Below are positions 5,023 through 9,157 of a DNA stretch of 9,157 bases, piece after piece. The notes beneath the pieces were generated by a model that had not been told where the DNA came from, searched no databases, and saw only the letters and a program-made list of their open reading frames with translations. Within the stretch, counting starts at the first letter, position 1; every line of letters starts with the position of its first letter. The stretch is from an uncultured Clostridia bacterium (GTDB lineage: Bacteria > Bacillota > Clostridia > Oscillospirales > CAG-272), in assembly GCA_937892405.1 (NCBI GenBank), contig CALAFS010000297.1:1-9157 (forward strand), written 5' to 3'. The position numbers and the translations under genes were made by a program.

Positions 5023-6426
5023 TTGGAAAATCTTACAAAAACGGAAGTCTGTGCCCTCCCCACTGCCGCCGAGCTTCGCACGGCGCTCAGTGAGAGCGAA
5101 AACTCCGGGATCCGCAACCGCCTGGCAATGCTCTTCGACGAAGCGACCTTCGTCGAGACCGCCGCGTATACCAAGCGTGCGTTTTCCGAATTTCTCGCCA
5201 CGGACAAAGCAAATGAATTTGAAGGGGTTATCACGGGGTACGGCGCGATCGACGGAAAGCTCGTCTACGCGTTTGCCGAAGATGTGAGCCGCGGCGGCGC
5301 CGTCATCGACGAGCGTCACGCAAAGAAGATCGCCGATCTTTACAACCTTGCTCTGCACAACGGCGCACCCGTCATCGGCATCTTTGACTCGGACGGAACC
5401 GACATCTTCATGGGAACCTCTGCCCTTTCGGCTTACGGCAAGATCATGAAAAAGGTCGCCTCTGCCTCCGGCGTCATTCCCCAGATCGCCGTCATCTCCG
5501 GCAAATGTGTCGGTACCGCGGCCTCTATCGCGGCACTCTTTGATTTCGTTATCAAAGAAAAGGATGCGGCATACTATGTTTCCTCCCCCGCACTTGTCGG
5601 TGTGGCGGACGCACAGAATGACACGGTTTCCTTCACCGGGGATACGGCGGAATGTTTCGCCTTCGCCCGCTCGCTCGTCTCCTTCCTTCCCGAAAACGCA
5701 GATGTCGGTGCCGATGTCGGTGAATGTGCCGACAATCTGAACCGCATGCTCGGCGACCTCGATTTCGCCGGTGACGGACTCTCGATGATCTCGACGATCG
5801 CGGACAACGCCGTCTATTATGAAATCGGTAAAGAGTACGCCCCCGTCCTTTCCACCGCTCTTGCTACGATCGGCGGCGTGAAATGCGGTATCATCGCCAC
5901 CTCTTTTGCGAAAGAGGAAGGTCGTATCACTGCCGAGGCGGCGAAGAAAGCGACAAAGTTCATCAACTTCTGCGACTGCTTCGGAATTCCGCTCGTGACC
6001 CTCGTTGACTCGCTCGGTCTTGCCGTCAAGGCGGACAATGAGCCTGCCTACGCGGACGCACTTGCATCTCTTGCCTATGCTTACGCCTCCTCCGACAACG
6101 CGAAGGTGACGGTGGTCGTCGGTCACGCGATCGGTGCGGCATTTGTTCTTCTCGGCTCGAAGGCTCTCGGTGCCGACCTTGTCTATGCTACCGACTCTTC
6201 CGAGATCGGTGCGCTCCCCGCGGAAAGCGGCGTCGCGTTCGCATGGGACAAATATATCACGCTTGAGACAAAGCGCGAAGAGCTGATCAGCCGTTGGAAA
6301 GAGAGCGTATCCTCTCCCGTTCATGCGGCATGCAGCGGCGAGATCGACGATATCATCAGCGTCAACGAGCTGCGTGCCCGCATCTGCTCGGCACTTCTGA
6401 TGCTCGCCGGCAAGGCTCGCTTCTGA
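5023..6426 (+). CDS. Divergent MmdA/12S-type carboxyltransferase subunit
   Basis: This is a crotonase-fold carboxyltransferase with two homologous halves, related to methylmalonyl-CoA decarboxylase alpha, propionyl-CoA carboxylase beta and transcarboxylase 12S. The family moves CO2 between biotin and an acyl-CoA. Visible landmarks from TTG 5023 (467 residues) are FEGVITGYGAIDGKLVY (66-82), HAKKIADLYNLALHNGAPVIGI (99-120), SGVIPQIAVISGKCVG (149-164), and in the second half TKFINFCDCFGIPLVTLVDS (311-330) and LLGSKALGADLVYA (376-389). Oddities are a length below the usual roughly 510 and changes at conserved glycine-rich loops: SGGAR-like is SDGTD (123-127), the PGF-like loop reads LGL (331-333), and the YGGA-like loop reads IGAA (370-373). 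The start is uncertain: TTG 5023 lacks a good ribosome site, ATG 5128 is in frame but probably too late, and GTG 4930/4933 lie on the transcript start. It is the first gene of the operon and probably the acyl-CoA side of a biotin-dependent complex; the substrate is unknown. Confidence 0.82.
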   Translation: MENLTKTEVCALPTAAELRTALSESENSGIRNRLAMLFDEATFVETAAYTKRAFSEFLATDKANEFEGVITGYGAIDGKLVYAFAEDVSRGGAVIDERHAKKIADLYNLALHNGAPVIGIFDSDGTDIFMGTSALSAYGKIMKKVASASGVIPQIAVISGKCVGTAASIAALFDFVIKEKDAAYYVSSPALVGVADAQNDTVSFTGDTAECFAFARSLVSFLPENADVGADVGECADNLNRMLGDLDFAGDGLSMISTIADNAVYYEIGKEYAPVLSTALATIGGVKCGIIATSFAKEEGRITAEAAKKATKFINFCDCFGIPLVTLVDSLGLAVKADNEPAYADALASLAYAYASSDNAKVTVVVGHAIGAAFVLLGSKALGADLVYATDSSEIGALPAESGVAFAWDKYITLETKREELISRWKESVSSPVHAACSGEIDDIISVNELRARICSALLMLAGKARF

Positions 6427-6442
6427 GTTTCGGAGGCGTGTT

Positions 6443-6799
6443 ATGAATTTCTTACTCAACATATCTCCCGATGATTACGGAACGAAACACCTGCTCTCGG
6501 AAGCGGGGTTTCTCGATACGCTTCTCTTCGGTCTTCAGATGCTTCTGATCGGTATGGTCGCGGTGTTTGCGGTGCTCGGGCTTCTCTGGTTCTGCCTGTA
6601 CCTCTTCCGCATTCTCTTCCATGACCTTCCCGCGAAAAAAGCAAAAGCCGAACTTCCCGAAGAGAGCGAACCCGCGCCGGTCGCGCTCCCCGATACAAAC
6701 GACGACGAAATCGTCGCCGTGATCGCCGCTGCCATCGCCGCCGCGGAAAGCGAAAATGCGGGACTAAAGTTCAGAGTCGTTTCTTTCAGAAGAAAATAA
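6443..6799 (+). CDS. oadG: OadG-family small membrane subunit of Na+-translocating decarboxylase
   Basis: OadG-type subunits have one membrane helix and a cytoplasmic tail that helps assemble the carboxyltransferase with the membrane pump. The 118-residue protein has one strong membrane segment at about 27-59 (LLFGLQMLLIGMVAVFAVLG ...), an acidic/Pro-rich linker (about 68-85), and the C-terminal pattern DDEIVAVIAAAIAAAES followed by a basic RVVSFRRK end, typical of OadG-like proteins of clostridia. The ATG at 6443 has GGAGG six bases upstream and follows the carboxyltransferase stop by 16 bp. The family is poorly conserved in sequence, so much of the confidence comes from its place between the carboxyltransferase and biotin carrier genes. 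Confidence 0.85.
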   Translation: MNFLLNISPDDYGTKHLLSEAGFLDTLLFGLQMLLIGMVAVFAVLGLLWFCLYLFRILFHDLPAKKAKAELPEESEPAPVALPDTNDDEIVAVIAAAIAAAESENAGLKFRVVSFRRK

Positions 6800-6841
6800 T
6801 CGGTGCCGCAGCCCAAAATGCGGAGAAAAGGAATTACGAAC

Positions 6842-7231
6842 ATGAAAAAGTACAACATTACCGTAAACGGCAATTCTTATGAAGTCATGGTGGAAGAAGT
6901 TTCCGCCGAGGGTGCGACCCCTGTCGCCGCTCCCGCTCCCGTCGCGGCACCCAAAGCCGCAGCTCCCGCACCGAAGGCGGCTCCCGCCGCTCCGAAGGCA
7001 CAGTCCGGTGCCGCAGGTGCCGTAAAGGTCACCTCTCCCATGCCCGGTACGATCCTTGAGGTCAAGGTTTCCGTCGGTCAGGCTGTCAAGAAGGGCGATG
7101 TCGTCTGCGTGCTCGAAGCCATGAAGATGGAAAACGAGATCCCCGCACCCGAAGACGGAACGGTCGCTTCCGTGAATATTCAGAAAGGTGCTTCCGTGAA
7201 CGCCGGCGATCTCCTTGTTTCGCTCAACTGA
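6842..7231 (+). CDS. Biotin carrier protein (GcdC/MmdC/1.3S-type)
   Basis: This is the biotin carrier that shuttles a carboxyl group between the carboxyltransferases and the membrane subunit. From the ATG at 6842 it has 129 residues. A short N-terminal strand region (MKKYNITVNGNSYEVMVEEV) leads into a flexible Ala/Pro-rich linker (about 25-58) and a biotinyl domain (about 60-129) with SPMPGTILEV and the attachment motif EAMKMENEI. K95 is the biotinylated lysine, 34 residues from the C-terminus as usual. An upstream in-frame GTG at 6803 would add 13 residues (MPQPKMRRKGITN), but it has no good ribosome site, whereas AAAAGGA precedes the ATG at normal spacing. No biotin carboxylase is encoded nearby, which fits a decarboxylase or transcarboxylase rather than a carboxylase. 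Confidence 0.93.
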   Translation: MKKYNITVNGNSYEVMVEEVSAEGATPVAAPAPVAAPKAAAPAPKAAPAAPKAQSGAAGAVKVTSPMPGTILEVKVSVGQAVKKGDVVCVLEAMKMENEIPAPEDGTVASVNIQKGASVNAGDLLVSLN

Positions 7232-7253
7232 CAGGAAAGCCGGGTAACGAAAC

Positions 7254-8660
7254 ATGGATGCTATTCTTACTTTCCTTAGCAAGACAGGCATCGTAGCGCT
7301 TTTTTCCCAGTCGAACTGGTGGCAGTATCTCGTCATGTATGTCATCATCGGGACGCTGTTTTATCTCGCGGTGGTAAAAAAGTTTGAGCCTCTCCTGCTT
7401 TTACCGATTGCCTTCGGTATGCTTCTCGCAAACCTGCCGGCGGCAAACCTCATGCACATGGATTTCTTCTTCGACGACTATTATCTGTCGACGACGAACG
7501 GAACCCTCGCCTCTGCCGTCACGGACTTTCTGCAGAGAATCGACCCGAGTTTCTATACCATTGCGGAAAACGGTGTTGTTTCCTTCGGTCAGGTAGTGGA
7601 CGGTTCAAAGACGGCGCTCAGTACCGATGTTATCTCCTCGCTGAAAGATATCTTCCAGTCGACCGAACTTGCGAAGTCCGTCACCTTTGACGGTGCGCTT
7701 CATGTCAAGATGTCCACCATCATCAAAGAAGTGGTGAACAACGGCGGTCTTGTCGATATTCTCTATCTCGGTGTCAAGCTCGGTATTTACCCCTCCCTGA
7801 TCTTCCTCGGCGTGGGTGCGATGACCGACTTCTCTCCCCTGATCTCCAACCCGAAGTCCCTTCTGATGGGTGCCGGCGCACAGCTCGGCGTGTTCGCCGC
7901 GTTCTTCTTCGCTCTGTTCCTCGGATTCTCTCCGATGGAAGCGGGTGCGATCGGTATTATCGGCGGTGCGGACGGTCCTACCGCGATCCTTGTCACAAAG
8001 GAACTCGCGCCGCATCTTCTCGGTGCGATCGCGATCGCGGCATATTCTTACATGGCTCTGATCCCCATCATTCAGCCTCCCTTCATGAAGCTCCTTACCA
8101 CGGAGCGCGAGCGGAAGATTCATATGTCGAACCTCCGCCCCGTCTCCAAGACCGAAAAGGTGATCTTCCCCATCGTGGTAACGCTTCTTGTCGTTCTGAT
8201 CGTTCCGGACGCGGCGCCCCTTGTCGGCTTCCTGATGCTCGGTAACCTCTTCAATGTCACCGGTGTCACCGACCGTCTTTCCAAAACGGCGCAGAATGAA
8301 CTTTGCAACATTGTCACGATCTTCCTCGGCGTTTCCGTCGGTGCTACCGCGAATGCCGCGAACTTCCTGAAACTCGAAACCATCTACATTATCGGTCTCG
8401 GACTTCTTGCCTTCTGCATTTCTACCTGCGGCGGTCTTCTGACCGGTAAGCTCATGTGCAAGCTCACGGGCGGTAAGATCAATCCTCTGATCGGCTCCGC
8501 AGGCGTCTCCGCCGTCCCGATGGCGGCGCGTGTCTCGCAAGATGTCGGACGGAAAGAGGATCCCTCCAACTTCCTTCTGATGCATGCCATGGGACCGAAT
8601 GTCGCCGGCGTTATCGGCTCTGCCGTCGCGGCGGGCGTGTTCCTCAGCTTCTTCCATTGA
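7254..8660 (+). CDS. oadB: Na+-translocating decarboxylase beta subunit (OadB/GcdB/MmdB)
   Basis: OadB-type proteins take CO2 off carboxybiotin in the membrane and export Na+. The 468-residue protein is multi-spanning and contains the family hallmarks KKFEPLLLLPIAFG (42-55), LGVKLGIYPSLIFLGVGAMTDF (172-193), GIIGGADGPTAI (234-245), AAYSYMALIPIIQPP (262-276) and NPLIGSAGVSAVPMAAR (410-426). From memory of the Klebsiella enzyme, its functional residues D203, Y229, N373, G377, S382 and R389 correspond here to D240, Y266, N410, G414, S419 and R426, a constant offset of 37, so the ion and proton pathway is intact. A soluble insertion (about 66-165) follows the second membrane segment. The ATG is 22 bp after the biotin carrier stop; its ribosome site (AGGAAAG, 14 nt away) is poor, so translation may be coupled to the upstream gene. 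Confidence 0.96.
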   Translation: MDAILTFLSKTGIVALFSQSNWWQYLVMYVIIGTLFYLAVVKKFEPLLLLPIAFGMLLANLPAANLMHMDFFFDDYYLSTTNGTLASAVTDFLQRIDPSFYTIAENGVVSFGQVVDGSKTALSTDVISSLKDIFQSTELAKSVTFDGALHVKMSTIIKEVVNNGGLVDILYLGVKLGIYPSLIFLGVGAMTDFSPLISNPKSLLMGAGAQLGVFAAFFFALFLGFSPMEAGAIGIIGGADGPTAILVTKELAPHLLGAIAIAAYSYMALIPIIQPPFMKLLTTERERKIHMSNLRPVSKTEKVIFPIVVTLLVVLIVPDAAPLVGFLMLGNLFNVTGVTDRLSKTAQNELCNIVTIFLGVSVGATANAANFLKLETIYIIGLGLLAFCISTCGGLLTGKLMCKLTGGKINPLIGSAGVSAVPMAARVSQDVGRKEDPSNFLLMHAMGPNVAGVIGSAVAAGVFLSFFH

Positions 8661-8689
8661 TTTACGATTAGGAAAGGAAAACACAGACT

Positions 8690-9157
8690 ATGTCTAAAGT
8701 TCTGATTACGGAAACCGTCCTGCGTGACGCGCATCAATCGCTTGCCGCGACGCGTATGACGACCGAAGAAATGTTGCCGATCCTCGAGGATCTCGATAAA
8801 GTCGGTTATTACTCTCTCGAAGCATGGGGCGGTGCCACCTTTGACTCCTGCCTCCGCTTCCTCCATGAGGACCCGTGGGACAGACTTCGCACCATCCGTG
8901 CGCATGTCAAGAACACGAAGCTCCAGATGCTCTTCCGCGGACAGAATATCCTCGGCTACCGTCACTATGCAGACGATGTCGTTGAGTATTTCGTTCAGAA
9001 GTCCATTGCAAACGGTATTGATATCATCCGTATCTTCGACGCACTGAACGACGCAAGAAACCTTGAGACCGCAATCCGCGCCACTATCAAGGAAGGCGGT
9101 CATGTCCAGGCGGCAATCTCCTACACCACCTCCCCCTTCCATACGAACGAGGGCTTT
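8690..9157 (+). CDS. oadA: Oxaloacetate decarboxylase alpha / 5S-type carboxyltransferase, N-terminal part (runs off right edge)
   Basis: OadA and transcarboxylase 5S are DRE-TIM-type (HMGL-like) barrels that move CO2 between a 2-oxoacid (oxaloacetate/pyruvate) and biotin in the cytoplasm. The 156 residues present carry ETVLRDAHQSL at the N-terminus (D13 is the expected metal ligand, with the adjacent HQS), LEAWGGATFDSCLRFLHEDPW (43-63), LFRGQNILGYRHYADDVV (81-98) and IFDALNDARNL (115-125), all diagnostic. The later metal histidines and carbamylated lysine lie beyond the window, so it cannot be seen whether a C-terminal biotin domain is fused; a separate carrier gene upstream suggests not. 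The ATG at 8690 has AAAGGAAA upstream and follows oadB by 29 bp. Confidence 0.95.
   Translation, partial: MSKVLITETVLRDAHQSLAATRMTTEEMLPILEDLDKVGYYSLEAWGGATFDSCLRFLHEDPWDRLRTIRAHVKNTKLQMLFRGQNILGYRHYADDVVEYFVQKSIANGIDIIRIFDALNDARNLETAIRATIKEGGHVQAAISYTTSPFHTNEGF

Noticed and set aside
4945..6462. 505-codon open frame on the minus strand opposite the carboxyltransferase
   Set aside because: Low-complexity, charged translation with no domain, no promoter or ribosome site; explained by codon bias of the sense gene.
7319..7760. Soluble insertion in OadB as a novel domain
   Set aside because: Characterised OadB proteins also have a variable loop after the second membrane segment; here it is only a few tens of residues longer.
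7605..8684. 359-codon open frame on the minus strand opposite oadB
   Set aside because: Antisense to a gene with all OadB catalytic motifs; the translation is strongly charged and repetitive.
8384..9142. 252-codon minus-strand frame across the oadB/oadA junction
   Set aside because: Spans two confidently identified plus-strand genes and shows no motif of its own.

Overview
The window looks like a piece of a moderately GC-rich, low-G+C-phylum (Firmicutes/Clostridia) chromosome, probably from an anaerobic gut-type clostridium. This rests on a CwlD-type spore-cortex amidase, strong GGAGG-type ribosome sites, sigma-A-like promoters, and a sodium-pumping biotin decarboxylase cluster of the kind found in fermentative anaerobes. 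The taxonomic placement is inference; no rRNA or tRNA is present. No CRISPR array, insertion sequence or tRNA was seen.

Region 1 (1-1990, minus strand) reads right to left. It starts with a five-helix membrane protein of unknown function with its own promoter, followed by a CwlD-like N-acetylmuramoyl-L-alanine amidase and then the N-terminal part of the DNA-repair ATPase RadA, which runs off the left edge. A 12-bp stem between the first two genes contains the whole Shine-Dalgarno sequence of the amidase gene. The last 11-13 residues of the RadA frame at the window edge do not read like RadA (the Walker B DSIQT motif is absent) and resemble a ComEC motif instead, so the edge may be a rearrangement or an assembly chimera.

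Region 2 (about 2000-4100, plus strand) holds a complete Xer-type tyrosine recombinase translationally coupled (ATGA overlap) to an XRE-type DNA-binding protein with a TPR-like helical C-terminal part. A perfect 24-bp hairpin with flanking A and T runs closes this unit and also serves the convergent gene.

Region 3 (4101-5022) contains a minus-strand gene for a small membrane-anchored extracytoplasmic protein of unknown function, and then a 355-bp divergent regulatory region. That region carries a good promoter in each direction, four phased TTGACA/TGTCAA half-sites overlapping the rightward -35, and a hairpin at the predicted 5' end of the rightward transcript.

Region 4 (5023 to the right edge, plus strand) is a five-gene operon: a divergent MmdA/12S-type carboxyltransferase, OadG (small membrane subunit), a biotin carrier protein, OadB (the Na+-translocating decarboxylase beta subunit) and OadA/5S-type carboxyltransferase (cut by the right edge). 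Having both a CoA-ester-type and a 2-oxoacid-type carboxyltransferase around one biotin carrier and one sodium pump, without biotin carboxylase, suggests a membrane complex that could move carboxyl groups between an acyl-CoA and a 2-oxoacid and/or decarboxylate either one to drive Na+ export. The start of the first gene is a problem: the only strong ribosome site points to TTG codons one base out of frame.
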